The position numbers and the translations under genes were made by a program. A DNA stretch of 64,000 bases from Alphaproteobacteria bacterium (GTDB taxonomy: Bacteria > Pseudomonadota > Alphaproteobacteria > UBA8366 > GCA-2717185), in the NCBI GenBank assembly GCA_012103325.1, contig WLWY01000001.1:1279653-1343652 (forward strand), read 5' to 3'. Positions 44,295 to 54,495 of this stretch are shown in pieces. Each line of letters starts with the position of its first letter. The stretch's first letter is position 1. The notes under the pieces were generated by a model, which saw only the letters and a program-made list of their open reading frames with translations, did no database searches and was not told where the DNA came from.

Positions 44295-46997
44295 ATGGGG
44301 CTGGAAACCTTTGCCTTTGCATCGCCCTGGATCCTGACTGCACTGCTTGCTCTGCCCCTTTTGTGGTGGCTGTTGCGCATCACGCCGCCGGCCCCCAAGC
44401 AGCTACGGTTTCCAGCAGTTCGCTTGCTTTTCAATCTTTCGAGCAAAGAGGAAACGCCCGATGCGTCACCGCTTTGGCTGATTATCCTGAGGCTTACCGC
44501 CGCCGCACTGATGATTCTCGCGCTGGCGCATCCGCTGTTCAGCCCGGCTGCGCCACTGCCCGGAAACGGCCCCGTGGTCATCGTCGTCGACGATGGCTGG
44601 GCCGCGGCTGGAGACTGGCAGGCGCGGCAGGATGCCATGAGCCGGATCATCAATCAGGCGGACCGCGGTGACCGGCCGATCATTGTGCTGGCGACAGCAC
44701 CGACCGCGCAAGGCAAGTCGCCGGAGTTCTCCGGACTATTACGGCCAGCGCAGGCGCGCAGCCTGATCGCCGCCATCGAACCGAAACCCTGGCCCACCGA
44801 CCGGGTCGAGGCCCTTAAGGCTCTCGACGGAACCAATCTAACGGGGACACCTGCCGTTATTTGGCTCAGCGATGGACTGGGCGGTGATGGAGTCGAGCCG
44901 TTTGCGGAACGCCTACGGCGCATTGGAAAGCTAACCGTCCTGTCGTCGGAGATTTTGCCGCACGTGGTTCTGCCACCGGCGATCGGGGGAAGCCGTTTCG
45001 ATATCTCGTTGCGCCGGGGCAAGACTGCGGGTGAAGAACAGGTTAGCGTGCGGGCCAGCGGCGGAGACGGTCGTCTGATCGCACGCGAGGCGGCCACGTT
45101 CAAAGTGGGCAGCGCTACCACCAGCGTCTCGCTCGACCTGCCGCTCGAGCTGCGCAACGCGATCGCGCGCCTCGAAATCGAAGGCGACTCAACGGCGGCA
45201 GCGACCGCTCTGCTCGACACGCGCTGGCGGCGGCGGCCGGTCGGGTTGGTCTCGGAAACGCCACTCGATGCGGGACCTGCCTTGTTGTCCGAGCTTTATT
45301 ATATTGAGCGCGCGCTGCGGCCATCGAGTGAGCTCCGCCGCGGGCCGGTTGACCGGCTTATCGCCGGTTCCCTCGCCGTTATCGTTGTGCCGGACAGCAC
45401 GCCACTCAACGCAGCCGAACGCGGAAGCCTCGCTGCCTGGGCTGGGAAGGGAGGAATGGTTTTACGCGTCGCCGGTCCTCGTCTGGCGCAGAATATGGAA
45501 GACCAGTTGGTTCCCGTCCCGCTACGGCGCGGCGGTCGGACACTGGGCGGCGCCATGCTGTGGACCCAACCAGCCCGGCTCGCCCCGTTCAATCGGAAGA
45601 GTCCGTTTTTCGATCTCAAATTGCCAGCAGACGTGACGATTTCACGGCAGGTTCTTGCGGAGCCGTCGCCCGATCTTGGCGAGAAGTCCTGGGCGCGCCT
45701 GACCGACGGGACCCCGCTCGTAACCGCAAACCAGGTCGGCGACGGCTGGGTCGTCCTAATCCACACCACCGCCAATGCAGCATGGTCCAACCTCGCATTG
45801 TCCGGTCTGTTCGTCGAAATGCTCGAACGGATCGTGTCGACAAGCCGCGGCGTCGCCGGCACCAGTGAAGGCGACCGGCCGCTCGCACCGATCAGCTTGC
45901 TCAACGGCTTCGGCCACCCGGTTGAACCCGGCCCTTCGACTCAGGCGATCAACGCACGCGACTTTAAGGATGCGCGTGTCGCACCGCGCACGCCGCCGGG
46001 GATATATGGCGACGTGAGCGGCCGCCGCGCCCTTAATCTCGGACCGCAAATCGGCGCACTCCAGGCGCTCCCTGAATTTGCCGACGGAGTCGCTCGGCAG
46101 AGTTACGCGCCGGTCGCGGATGTGGACTTGAAACCGTGGCTGCTTACCGCGGCGCTCATATTGCTGATGGTCGACATGCTGGCGACTCTGATGCTGCGCG
46201 GCCTTTTGCCGTGGCTGCGTCCGGGGGCGACCGCTGCCGTTTTCGCCATAGCTCTTTTAGCGGCGAACGCAAATGACGCGAGCGCGCAGGTCAACGATGA
46301 GGATTTCGCGCTCAAGGCAACGCTGGAAACGCGGCTTGCCTACATCAAGACAGGCGACCCGACAATCGACGATACCAGCCTGCGGGGCCTGACCGGGTTG
46401 AGCAGGATGCTCAATCAACGGACCGCCGTCGAGGCCGCCGCACCTATAGGCATCGACGTCGAGCAGGATTCCTTGACCTTTTTCCCATTGCTCTATTGGC
46501 CGGTCACAGAAACGCAGCCCCCGGTGTCCGAGGCCACGATCGGGCGGCTTAACCGCTTCATGGCGACCGGCGGCACCATTTTGTTCGACCTCTTGGACGG
46601 TGCGGCCAATGAAAATGCCGGAATGCTGCGCCGCCTTACCCGAGGGCTGGACATACCGCCGCTGACCCCGGTGCCCCCCGCTCATGTCCTGACCAAGGCA
46701 TTCTACCTCATGCAGGCGTTTCCCGGCCGCTGGGCCGACGGCCGTGTGTGGGTTGAACGCCCCGGCGAGCGGGTCAATGACGGCGTATCCAGTATCATCG
46801 TAGGATCCAACAACTGGGCTGCGGCATGGGCTGTTGACGAGCAGGGCCGCCATCTGTTCCCCGCCGTGCCCGGCGGCGAGCGGCAGCGGGAAATGGCGTA
46901 TCGCTTCGGTGTGAATCTCGTCATGTACACGCTGACCGGCAACTACAAATCGGATCAGGTGCATGTGCCCTCTATCCTTGAGCGCTTAGGAAACTAG
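44295..46997 (+). CDS. BatA/DUF4159 domain membrane protein
   Basis: This 900-residue inner-membrane protein starts with a BatA-type N-terminus: LETFAFASPWILTALLALPL, then FPAVRLLFNL, and a second helix (LIILRLTAAALMILALAHPL). A vWA-like region follows (VVIVVDDGWAAAGDWQARQD). Near residue 610 are one or two helices (LLTAALILLMVDMLATLMLR), and the C-terminal quarter is DUF4159 (FPLLYWPVTETQPPVSEATI, FMATGGTILFDLLDGA). It works with the MoxR/DUF58 pair; the role may be envelope protein or metal-cofactor maturation, not proved. Confidence 0.9.
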   Translation: MGLETFAFASPWILTALLALPLLWWLLRITPPAPKQLRFPAVRLLFNLSSKEETPDASPLWLIILRLTAAALMILALAHPLFSPAAPLPGNGPVVIVVDDGWAAAGDWQARQDAMSRIINQADRGDRPIIVLATAPTAQGKSPEFSGLLRPAQARSLIAAIEPKPWPTDRVEALKALDGTNLTGTPAVIWLSDGLGGDGVEPFAERLRRIGKLTVLSSEILPHVVLPPAIGGSRFDISLRRGKTAGEEQVSVRASGGDGRLIAREAATFKVGSATTSVSLDLPLELRNAIARLEIEGDSTAAATALLDTRWRRRPVGLVSETPLDAGPALLSELYYIERALRPSSELRRGPVDRLIAGSLAVIVVPDSTPLNAAERGSLAAWAGKGGMVLRVAGPRLAQNMEDQLVPVPLRRGGRTLGGAMLWTQPARLAPFNRKSPFFDLKLPADVTISRQVLAEPSPDLGEKSWARLTDGTPLVTANQVGDGWVVLIHTTANAAWSNLALSGLFVEMLERIVSTSRGVAGTSEGDRPLAPISLLNGFGHPVEPGPSTQAINARDFKDARVAPRTPPGIYGDVSGRRALNLGPQIGALQALPEFADGVARQSYAPVADVDLKPWLLTAALILLMVDMLATLMLRGLLPWLRPGATAAVFAIALLAANANDASAQVNDEDFALKATLETRLAYIKTGDPTIDDTSLRGLTGLSRMLNQRTAVEAAAPIGIDVEQDSLTFFPLLYWPVTETQPPVSEATIGRLNRFMATGGTILFDLLDGAANENAGMLRRLTRGLDIPPLTPVPPAHVLTKAFYLMQAFPGRWADGRVWVERPGERVNDGVSSIIVGSNNWAAAWAVDEQGRHLFPAVPGGERQREMAYRFGVNLVMYTLTGNYKSDQVHVPSILERLGN

Positions 46998-46999
46998 CG

Positions 47000-49072
47000 A
47001 TGGCAGGGACAACAATCGAGTTCGCACCATTGCTGCCCTGGATTGCCGTCTTGATCCTCGGTTTCGTTGCTGCGTTGCTTGCCGGGCTGGGCCTCTATGT
47101 CCGAGCCAACGGCGCGCTTTTGCGCACGTTGGCCTTCGCGGTTCTGGTCTTGACGCTCCTCAATCCATCACTGGTCGCGGAAGAACGCGAACCACTCAAG
47201 GACGTAGCGGTAGTCATCGTGGACGACTCGCCAAGCCAGGGTATTGGCGACCGCCGCGCACAAACCGCGGCCGCACTTCAGGCGATCGAGACAGAAGCGG
47301 AGAAATTTAAGGACACGCTCGATCTACGCGTCGTCAAGGTCGGACAGGACGGATTGGCCGCAGCCGATCAAGGAACGCGCCTGCTCGGGCCGCTAACAAG
47401 AGCACTGAGCGATGTGCCGGCGCGCCGGGTTGCCGGGGCTATCCTGCTCACCGACGGTCAGGTTCATGACATCACGGCGGACACACGGGCCGACGGGCTA
47501 CCAGCCCCCTTGCATGTGCTGCTTAGCGGCCAGGCGGACGAAACCGACCGGCGGCTCGTCATCGTCAAGGCGCCCGCGTTCGGCATTGTCGGCAAAGAGC
47601 AGGAAATGACCATCCGTGTCGAGGACAACGCACCATCGCTGGACAAAAACACGACACTAACGATTCGGCGCGACGGCGGCGACATCATCACCACGACCGC
47701 ACCTATCGGCTCGGATCACCAATTGGCCTTTACGTTGAACCATGGTGGCCCAACGGTGTTCGAAATAGAGGTCGCTCCCGGACCAAATGAACTGACGCGC
47801 ATCAACAATCGCGCCGTCATCTCGATCAATGGCATCCGCGACCGGCTCCGCGTGCTGCTGGTATCCGGGGAACCCCATGCGGGCGAGCGCACGTGGCGTA
47901 ATCTTTTAAAATCCGATCCCTCGGTCGATCTGATTCATTTCACGATCCTGCGCCCGCCGGAAAAACAGGACGGCACGCCTATCAACGAGCTGTCGCTGAT
48001 CTCCTTTCCGACGCGCGAACTTTTCGAAGTGAAGATCGCGGATTTCGATCTGGTTATATTCGACCGCTATCGCCGCCGTGGGGTTCTGCCGCCGGCTTAT
48101 CTTCGCAATATCGTCGATTATGTTGCCGACGGAGGCGCATTGCTAGAAGCGGTCGGACCAACCTTCGCCGGGCCATTCAGCATCTATCGCACACCGCTCG
48201 GCAAGGCATTGCCAGGCGAGCCGACCGGTGAAATCGTCGACCGCGGCTTCCGGCCCCGGGTCACCGAAATGGGCCACCGCCATCCCGTCACAGCCAATTT
48301 GCCGGGCAGCCGCCCTGACGAAGAACCGGGCTGGGGCCGCTGGTATCGTCAGATCGACGTTTCCGTAAAACAGGGCCGAATTCTGATGAGCGGCGCAGAC
48401 GACCGGCCGCTCTTAATCCTGGACCGTTTCGGCGAAGGCCGGGTTGCGCAGCTCAACAGCGATCATATCTGGCTTTGGGCGCGGGGGCACGAAGGCGGCG
48501 GCCCGCAAGCCGAATTGCTTCGGCGCCTTGCGCATTGGCTGATGAAGGAACCGGAGCTCGAAGAAAACGATCTGCGCGCCATCACGAAAGGCGAGAGGCT
48601 GGAAATTACCCGGCGCGACATCGATGCGGAGAGCCGCTCTGTGACCGTTACCGGCCCGGACGGGCGCGTCAGCGAAGTCCCGCTCGAAGCGAAACGAGAC
48701 GGTCTCTATACCGGGAGCCTGCCCATCACGCAGCCTGGATTGTATCGAGTCAGCGATGGCGATCTCGTTTTCATGGCGGCAGCCGGAACGCTCAATCCGA
48801 TCGAATTTTCCAACATCAGTGCGACGGCCGACACCCTTACGCCTTTGAGTGAAGCGACAGGCGGCGTGGCGCGATGGCTCAGCGATAGCATGCCGAAAAT
48901 ACGGCGCGTTGCCCCGGGCCGCAGCACATCAGGGCGCGATTGGATCGGTTTAATCGCGAATGGCGACTACATCGTCACCGGGGTCAACGTCGTCCCGCTG
49001 CTTCCAGCGCTTGTCGTCTTGCTACTAGCACTCGGCGCGACCGCACTGGCCTGGCGGCGCGAGGGGGACTAA
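47000..49072 (+). CDS. Large membrane protein of the MoxR operon (glutamine amidotransferase-like/vWA)
   Basis: This 690-residue protein has N-terminal helices (LLPWIAVLILGFVAALLAGL and LLRTLAFAVLVLTLL) and a C-terminal helix (LLPALVVLLLALGATALAWR). Between lies a vWA-like stretch (VVIVDDSPSQGIGDRRA), beta-rich modules and a DJ-1/GATase-like region around LLVSGEPHAGERTWRNLL and YLRNIVDYVADGGALLEAVG. Homologs with this plan are standard third or fourth genes of MoxR-DUF58-DUF4159 operons. It starts two bases after the DUF4159 gene stop. Confidence 0.88.
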   Translation: MAGTTIEFAPLLPWIAVLILGFVAALLAGLGLYVRANGALLRTLAFAVLVLTLLNPSLVAEEREPLKDVAVVIVDDSPSQGIGDRRAQTAAALQAIETEAEKFKDTLDLRVVKVGQDGLAAADQGTRLLGPLTRALSDVPARRVAGAILLTDGQVHDITADTRADGLPAPLHVLLSGQADETDRRLVIVKAPAFGIVGKEQEMTIRVEDNAPSLDKNTTLTIRRDGGDIITTTAPIGSDHQLAFTLNHGGPTVFEIEVAPGPNELTRINNRAVISINGIRDRLRVLLVSGEPHAGERTWRNLLKSDPSVDLIHFTILRPPEKQDGTPINELSLISFPTRELFEVKIADFDLVIFDRYRRRGVLPPAYLRNIVDYVADGGALLEAVGPTFAGPFSIYRTPLGKALPGEPTGEIVDRGFRPRVTEMGHRHPVTANLPGSRPDEEPGWGRWYRQIDVSVKQGRILMSGADDRPLLILDRFGEGRVAQLNSDHIWLWARGHEGGGPQAELLRRLAHWLMKEPELEENDLRAITKGERLEITRRDIDAESRSVTVTGPDGRVSEVPLEAKRDGLYTGSLPITQPGLYRVSDGDLVFMAAAGTLNPIEFSNISATADTLTPLSEATGGVARWLSDSMPKIRRVAPGRSTSGRDWIGLIANGDYIVTGVNVVPLLPALVVLLLALGATALAWRREGD

Positions 49073-49075
49073 CGC

Positions 49076-50092
49076 ATGAACGAATCCATCCGGCGGATGA
49101 CGGTTGGAGACCGGGCACCCAACTTTCTGCTGGAAGACATAACCGGTACGCCGCACGAACTGTACAATACCGACCTGACCGGCGGTCCGATCGTCGTCCT
49201 GATCCTCGGGAAAAATGCCGACAGCGATCTCTTGAAGCCGTTCGCCGAACAGGCGGATGCATTCGATGCATTTGGCGCCCACCGATACGCCCTGTTGCCG
49301 GACAGCAACGGCGCAACAGACGTCGCAAAGGCTAGCGGATTCATCCTCCTCGAGGATGCCGGCTGTACGGTCAGCAATGGCTATCTCGACTCCGCCGGCC
49401 TCACCGCACCGACGATGTTCGTGCTGGACCCCAATCAGCGCATCGTCTCGATTGCCGACGACACGGCAACCTTCGCCGATACTGCCAAAACGACGTTCGA
49501 ACGCCTCGCACCGTGCGGCCCACCGGCGCTGGTCGCGATGCAGGCGCCGGTCTTGTTTATCCCGGACGTTCTTGACGATGCCGATTGCAAGCGCCTAACC
49601 GATGCCTGGCGTTCCGGCGACAAGCGGAAGAATGTCGTCAATGTGGCGTCCGGCGAAGAAACCTCAAAAGCAGGCCGGGCCGAAGTAAAGCGCCGCAGTG
49701 ACGTTATTATAGAGGGCGCGCTCGAACGCCACCTTCTGATAACCCTTATGCCGAGGATCGCGCCGGAAATCGAGCGTGTCTATTCCTTCGACAAAGAGTG
49801 GGGCTTTGAGAAGTTCAGGATTGGCTGTTACGAGGCCGAAGACGCCGGTTTCTTCCGGCCGCATCGCGATAATCCATCCGACGCGCTGAGCCATCGGCAT
49901 TTTGCCATCTCGACCAATCTTAACGATGAATACGAAGGCGGCTATCTACGTTTTCCAGAGTATGGGGCAAATCACTACGCCCCACCAAAGGGCGGCGCGC
50001 TGATATTTTCCTGCGGCCTTTTGCACGAGGTCGTGCCGGTTACGGCTGGCCACCGATTTACCTTGCTAACATTCGTTAGTACCCGGCTGTAG
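49076..50092 (+). CDS. Thioredoxin-fold / 2-oxoglutarate-Fe(II) oxygenase fusion
   Basis: This 338-residue protein joins two domains. Residues 1-155 resemble peroxiredoxin/AhpC-TSA (VGDRAPNFLLEDITGTPHEL, PTMFVLDPNQRIVSI), but the usual catalytic Cys place reads ILGKNADSD, so it seems inactive. Residues 160-338 are a prolyl-4-hydroxylase-type oxygenase with HxD in FFRPHRDNPSD, distal His in LLHEVVPV and the 2OG Arg in GHRFTLLTFVS. It starts four bases after the last MoxR-operon gene. The substrate is probably a protein residue but is not known. Confidence 0.87.
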   Translation: MNESIRRMTVGDRAPNFLLEDITGTPHELYNTDLTGGPIVVLILGKNADSDLLKPFAEQADAFDAFGAHRYALLPDSNGATDVAKASGFILLEDAGCTVSNGYLDSAGLTAPTMFVLDPNQRIVSIADDTATFADTAKTTFERLAPCGPPALVAMQAPVLFIPDVLDDADCKRLTDAWRSGDKRKNVVNVASGEETSKAGRAEVKRRSDVIIEGALERHLLITLMPRIAPEIERVYSFDKEWGFEKFRIGCYEAEDAGFFRPHRDNPSDALSHRHFAISTNLNDEYEGGYLRFPEYGANHYAPPKGGALIFSCGLLHEVVPVTAGHRFTLLTFVSTRL

Positions 50093-50117
50093 AGCGTGCA
50101 CGGACCAGAGGTGGGCT

Positions 50118-50453
50118 TTGGGTTCAAATAGCGAATTTCGCGATTACGTTCTTGATCAGCTCGATACCATCGAAGGCGTAACCGCCCGCGCGATGTTTGG
50201 CGGTTTTGGTGTTTTTCAAGACGGTGTCATGTTCGCACTCATCGCTAAAGATACGCTCTACTTCAAGGTCGATGACGAAAACCGTATCGATTACGAAAGT
50301 GCCGGGATGCCACCATTTCGTTATGCGCGTAGCGGCAAAACTTTCGAGATGTCCTATTGGCAGGCGCCGTCTGATGTTCTCGATGACCCAGACGATCTCT
50401 CCAACTGGGCGCGGAGTGCTATTGCCGCCGCGCAACGAGGTCGCTTGACGTAA
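50118..50453 (+). CDS. TfoX/Sxy N-terminal domain protein
   Basis: This 111-residue protein matches TfoX_N: YVLDQLDTIEGVTARAMFGG then GVFQDGVMFALIAKDTLYFK. It starts with TTG behind AGAGGTGGG. The C-terminal TfoX domain of full-length competence regulators is missing, as in most stand-alone members, whose role is unclear. It follows the oxygenase by 25 bases and may belong to that transcript. Confidence 0.85.
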   Translation: MGSNSEFRDYVLDQLDTIEGVTARAMFGGFGVFQDGVMFALIAKDTLYFKVDDENRIDYESAGMPPFRYARSGKTFEMSYWQAPSDVLDDPDDLSNWARSAIAAAQRGRLT

Positions 50454-50539
50454 AGATTTACGTAGCATTTTACCATTAATGCCGCGTGTCACGAGCGTTC
50501 AACACTTCGTGAAAAAACTACAGAATTACCGCGTCCGGT

Positions 50540-50568
50540 TTGTCGATGATTTTCGGCTCCGATATAGT
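50540..50568 (+). promoter_or_regulatory. Candidate sigma70-type promoter
   Basis: TTGTCG and TATAGT are separated by 17 bases and the -10 lies 32 bases before the start codon of the RHH gene. The surrounding intergenic region is clearly AT-richer than its neighbours. No experimental start is known; this is matched to the consensus by eye. Confidence 0.42.
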
Positions 50569-50600
50569 TTTTAAAGATTTTGTAAAGATGTGCTCGACGG

Positions 50601-50909
50601 ATGAACCAGCTAAGCAGCAACTACAGTGTTAGAAGGGCGGGGCCGAATATGCCGCAAGCGGACGCCGATCAGTCCATCAATCCTGGTGAAATGCGCAAGC
50701 GCTCCGTCGTCATTGCGGGGCACCGAACCAGTGTTTCCCTTGAAAATGCCTTCTGGAACGCGCTGAAAACAATCGCAACGGCACGTGGTCTAACGGTCAA
50801 TCAAATGGTCACCGAAATCGACAGCCGTCGTTCCGGCAACCTTTCGAGCGCAATTCGGCTGTTCGTCTTGGATTCCTATCGGCGGCGCGACGCCGGACAG
50901 GCCGCCTGA
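50601..50909 (+). CDS. Ribbon-helix-helix DNA-binding protein (RHH_4 type)
   Basis: This 102-residue protein has the RHH_4 domain found in alphaproteobacteria: RKRSVVIAGHRTSVSLENAF with WNALKTIATARGLTVNQMV and GNLSSAIRLFVLDSYRRR. The first strand and two helices would dimerise and bind DNA; targets are unknown. The first 30 residues may be disordered; ATG 50649 and 50691 are later possible starts. It has its own likely promoter. Confidence 0.87.
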   Translation: MNQLSSNYSVRRAGPNMPQADADQSINPGEMRKRSVVIAGHRTSVSLENAFWNALKTIATARGLTVNQMVTEIDSRRSGNLSSAIRLFVLDSYRRRDAGQAA

Positions 50910-50958
50910 AACGAAGAAGAACCACCTTTGTCTGTATGACAGCGTGGAAAGGCGACGG

Positions 50959-53900
50959 CTATTTGCCAAAGCCTTTGAGAAGATCCCGCAATATGTCCTT
51001 AGGTTCCACCTTTCCGGAACCCGAGTTATCGGACTCCGACGGCTTTCCGAGCACGCCAGGCAGAATCTGCTGCAGAGGGCTCGACGATGATGACGAAGAG
51101 TTGCTGCGAGCGCTAAGAAACGAGCCGCCGGTCTTTATATTCGGCGAATCGAGCGCACCCGTTAGCGTGACGGAAATATAGGGGGACCGTGTATCGTCCT
51201 CTTTCCGCAATACGGATGTGGTGGAGTTAACAAGCCAGCGAGGAAGATCAGCCGCGCCAACGGTCACCGCTCGGGTACCGGCACCGTTTAATACCGTATC
51301 TCCTGTCTGCACGACGCCCCGATCGATGGTGAAATTCCCCGAAAGGTCCGCCGGACTCCGGCCAAAGGCCTGCACCAGCTCATTGGTCAGCCCGCCGACC
51401 TGCTTCAGTTCCTTGACCTTGTCGCCGAATATCGCCGTAGCCAGCCCGATGGCGCCTATCGCTTGTTGTTCCTGCTTCGTCGCCAGAATCTGAACCTTGC
51501 CCGCAATCGTTCCGGTACCGGCAAGAGTCGATACGAACGCGGCGACAGACTTGCCGGTCGTCGTCAGTGACGCTGTCGCGGACACTGGTCCCGCGACACG
51601 TGCCTGCGCGCCAAACGCTTTGGACGCCGTGGCCAAATCGACATTGGACGCGGTGATGTCGGCAGACAGGGCGGGTACTTTTGCCCCCGCGTTCATGGAT
51701 CCTTTCGCCGAGACCGAGCCACCGAAAAGGCCCGCTTTAAACTGCCTCAGATCGAGCTTGCCATTCTTCAATGCAGCGCTGAGTTCCGGCTGAGCCAAGC
51801 GAATGCGATCACTGATAAGCCCCGTCATCCGTATCTTGATGTCCGCGTCGACATTGCTCAGCCCCGTCAGGTCGATAGGCTCCCGAGACCAGCGGTCGTT
51901 GGACCTTGCCGGCGCAGCATCGTTTGCCGATGCGGCTGCCCGCCCGCGCGCGGTCGCCGCGCCGGTCTTCTTCGGCGCCGGTTGGAACAGGTCGAGCAGC
52001 ACTTCGCTGGTCGCCAAATCCGCGCTTACGAAAGGACGAGGACCGTCGGTCCGAAACGCCACGTTTCCTTCCACTTTCAGCGGACCTACCGATGCATCCA
52101 ACGCCGAAATTCTCAGATTGGTAGGCACCCCCTCGAGCCGGAACGACGCGGCAAGTGGGCCGAGCGCTTTAGCAGCGGGTCGAAAATCGGGTGACGCCAA
52201 ACGGACAAACTCGACAAGTTCAGGATGATTGACCGTGGCTTTGATGTCGAACGCCGGTGCCGTGGCAGCGCTCTTGACCATGCCATCCAGTTGGACTTTC
52301 GTACCCGCGGCAACCAGTTTCGATTTTACGGTAAAGGCATCGGCTCCCCCTTCGATACGGCCTTCCATCGAAGGTTTGCCTAACTTCTGACGCGGTATCG
52401 GAAGTGGCGCGCCAACGACCTGAAACAGCTTTTCCGGATCGCTGACCGTAACGCGGTAGTCGATTTTGGCAGATGGCGCACCGGCTAGGTTCTTCACGTC
52501 ACCCGACAGGTCGGCGCGCGTACCGGCAAAATTCCTAACGCCTGCCTTACGAACCGTCAGTGCGCCACCAACAAGCAAGCCATCGAAGTGAATCTTGCGC
52601 GCTACGGTCTTGTGAACCGTAAGACGCTCAATCTGTACATCGATATTGGCGTCGAAGGAGTCGAGAAAGGCCAAAGGCGCCGCTTCGACGGGCTTTTTCC
52701 CCGCCGGCGCGCTGGCAGAGACCTTCTGTTTTCCTCGACTCACGGCAGGTTTTGCGGCCGTTCGTGGCATATAGGCATCGAGGTTCAACTGATCGATCGC
52801 CAACCGCAATCCAAACCCCGGCCGATCCCGAACCGCTACCGCAAGCCCGCCTGTCATCGTGCTCGCATCGAGACGGACATTGATGTCCGGTATTTCAATG
52901 GCGGTCGGTGTCGCCTTTATCTTGCTGGCGTACGAAAAACCGCGCATGCGGTCGGGCGGAAGAGATTGGGTATCGGCACCGGCCCAGCCAAGCAGTCCGC
53001 GCAGATTATCCGACGCGGCGGCGATTTCCCCTTCGAAACTGGGGTCACCTTCCACAAAGGAAAGGAAGCCGACCAGCGATACATCCGATCCGCCGGGCAG
53101 CAATGCAGACGCCCGGTCGAGCGTAATCGTGCCGTTGGCAAGGGCGGCGCGAACGCCGACGTCCCGAATGACGCCATTGCGGTACTGAATTACGTCGATC
53201 CCGAAATCAAACGATGCGTTTATATTGTTCGGCAATGCGAATGGCTTAGAATTGGACGGCGCTGCCGGTGTTGCCGGCGTTGCCGATTCCACTTTTTTAC
53301 TGGACGGCGTTGTTTCCGCCGGCATCGCCTTGGCGTCGGCGGATTGCGTGAGCAACTCATCCAGATTCAGCCTGCTCACCGAAACCGCGATGTCGGCGTT
53401 GACCGTTTCGCCCAAGGTAACGCTAACCGCACCATTCCCGGCAAACGCGCCGAGCCGTATCGCTGTGTCGTTCAGAGCAACCGCATCGGGCGATACCATC
53501 ATCGTGCCCTTCAGCGATACCGGCTGCGCCAGAACCGCGGGAAGCGGATCCTTTACCGCAAGTGCCGCAAGACGTGCCGCGTCCGCGCCTTCGATCTCGA
53601 GCGATCCCGACAGAAGCCCCGTCGGGATCGGCGCAAGCATGCGGCCGTTAAACCGTACTTCCGCATCGGCATCCGTCAGCGCCAGTTTTAGCCCCACGGT
53701 AAGTGGTTGCTCCGGCTTCAACGCGCCTGTCTTAAGTTCGATCGATACCGGTGTGCCACGCACGCGTGCTTTGGCATTCAGTTCGAAAGGCCCCGAAAGC
53801 GATGGTGCCGATACGGACATTTCCAACGCGTCGATCTTCTCGACCGTGCCGGACTTCGCATCCCGGAAGCTCAGCGAACCGTTTCTGATCATTACATTCG

Positions 53901-54366
53901 CGAGCGAAATGTCCAGCGGCGCGCCCGCTTCCGCCTCTTCTTGGGCGGGCGCCGCTTCGCTTTCACTCGCAGCGGCAGCGGTCTTGATATCCCAGCTTGC
54001 CCGCCCATCCTCGGCGATTTCGAGAGCGATGACCGGCTCAATCAGCTCAAGCTGCTCGACCACAATACGGCGTTCGAGCAAGGCAGCAATCGAAACGCGG
54101 ACCCGCAGCTCTTTCAGACGCAACATATCGGCGGATTGTGCGCCCTCGAAATTCGCGATTCGCACCCCCGCGACACGCAGTGCCGGCGTCGGCAACACGG
54201 AGAAGGCGATATCGCCATCAATCGACGCGTCACGACCGGTATTGTCGCGCACTTGGGCGACGATCTGTCCCTTATAGGCGTTCCAATCGATGAAGCTTGG
54301 GCCCACCAGGACCGCAGCGACGAGCAGCACCCCCAGTACAGCGAGCGCGATGAACACTTTTTTCAA
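50959..54366 (-). CDS. AsmA family protein
   Basis: This 1135-residue envelope protein starts (TTG, behind GGAG) with one membrane anchor (VFIALAVLGVLLVAAVLVGP) and a chorein-like AsmA N-domain (IDGDIAFSVLPTPALRVAGV). Long beta-rich periplasmic sequence follows, with Ala/Pro-rich low-complexity links and the AsmA C-terminal region (GTGTIAGKVQILATKQEQQA, FTIDRGVVQTGDTVLNGAGT). AsmA-like proteins are thought to carry or tune phospholipids between membranes. It is convergent with the RHH gene. Large antisense ORFs over it are shadows. Confidence 0.92.
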   Translation of the reverse strand: MKKVFIALAVLGVLLVAAVLVGPSFIDWNAYKGQIVAQVRDNTGRDASIDGDIAFSVLPTPALRVAGVRIANFEGAQSADMLRLKELRVRVSIAALLERRIVVEQLELIEPVIALEIAEDGRASWDIKTAAAASESEAAPAQEEAEAGAPLDISLANVMIRNGSLSFRDAKSGTVEKIDALEMSVSAPSLSGPFELNAKARVRGTPVSIELKTGALKPEQPLTVGLKLALTDADAEVRFNGRMLAPIPTGLLSGSLEIEGADAARLAALAVKDPLPAVLAQPVSLKGTMMVSPDAVALNDTAIRLGAFAGNGAVSVTLGETVNADIAVSVSRLNLDELLTQSADAKAMPAETTPSSKKVESATPATPAAPSNSKPFALPNNINASFDFGIDVIQYRNGVIRDVGVRAALANGTITLDRASALLPGGSDVSLVGFLSFVEGDPSFEGEIAAASDNLRGLLGWAGADTQSLPPDRMRGFSYASKIKATPTAIEIPDINVRLDASTMTGGLAVAVRDRPGFGLRLAIDQLNLDAYMPRTAAKPAVSRGKQKVSASAPAGKKPVEAAPLAFLDSFDANIDVQIERLTVHKTVARKIHFDGLLVGGALTVRKAGVRNFAGTRADLSGDVKNLAGAPSAKIDYRVTVSDPEKLFQVVGAPLPIPRQKLGKPSMEGRIEGGADAFTVKSKLVAAGTKVQLDGMVKSAATAPAFDIKATVNHPELVEFVRLASPDFRPAAKALGPLAASFRLEGVPTNLRISALDASVGPLKVEGNVAFRTDGPRPFVSADLATSEVLLDLFQPAPKKTGAATARGRAAASANDAAPARSNDRWSREPIDLTGLSNVDADIKIRMTGLISDRIRLAQPELSAALKNGKLDLRQFKAGLFGGSVSAKGSMNAGAKVPALSADITASNVDLATASKAFGAQARVAGPVSATASLTTTGKSVAAFVSTLAGTGTIAGKVQILATKQEQQAIGAIGLATAIFGDKVKELKQVGGLTNELVQAFGRSPADLSGNFTIDRGVVQTGDTVLNGAGTRAVTVGAADLPRWLVNSTTSVLRKEDDTRSPYISVTLTGALDSPNIKTGGSFLSARSNSSSSSSSPLQQILPGVLGKPSESDNSGSGKVEPKDILRDLLKGFGK

Positions 54367-54495
54367 GCGAAAGCTCCAAGCATTTGAACGCGGAACAAAC
54401 GGGTCGTACTTACGGCCCGATCCGAAACGACACCCTACAATTAAGGCGTCCGTGAGGGTATTTCAAATCGCGTTCGCGTGCACGGACGCGCTTTT

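Noticed and set aside
52588-54277. Long antisense ORFs (52588-53691, 53225-54277) over the AsmA gene.
   Set aside because: They are shadows of the AsmA codons: compositionally biased Arg/Ser-rich translations, no family motif and no ribosome site.
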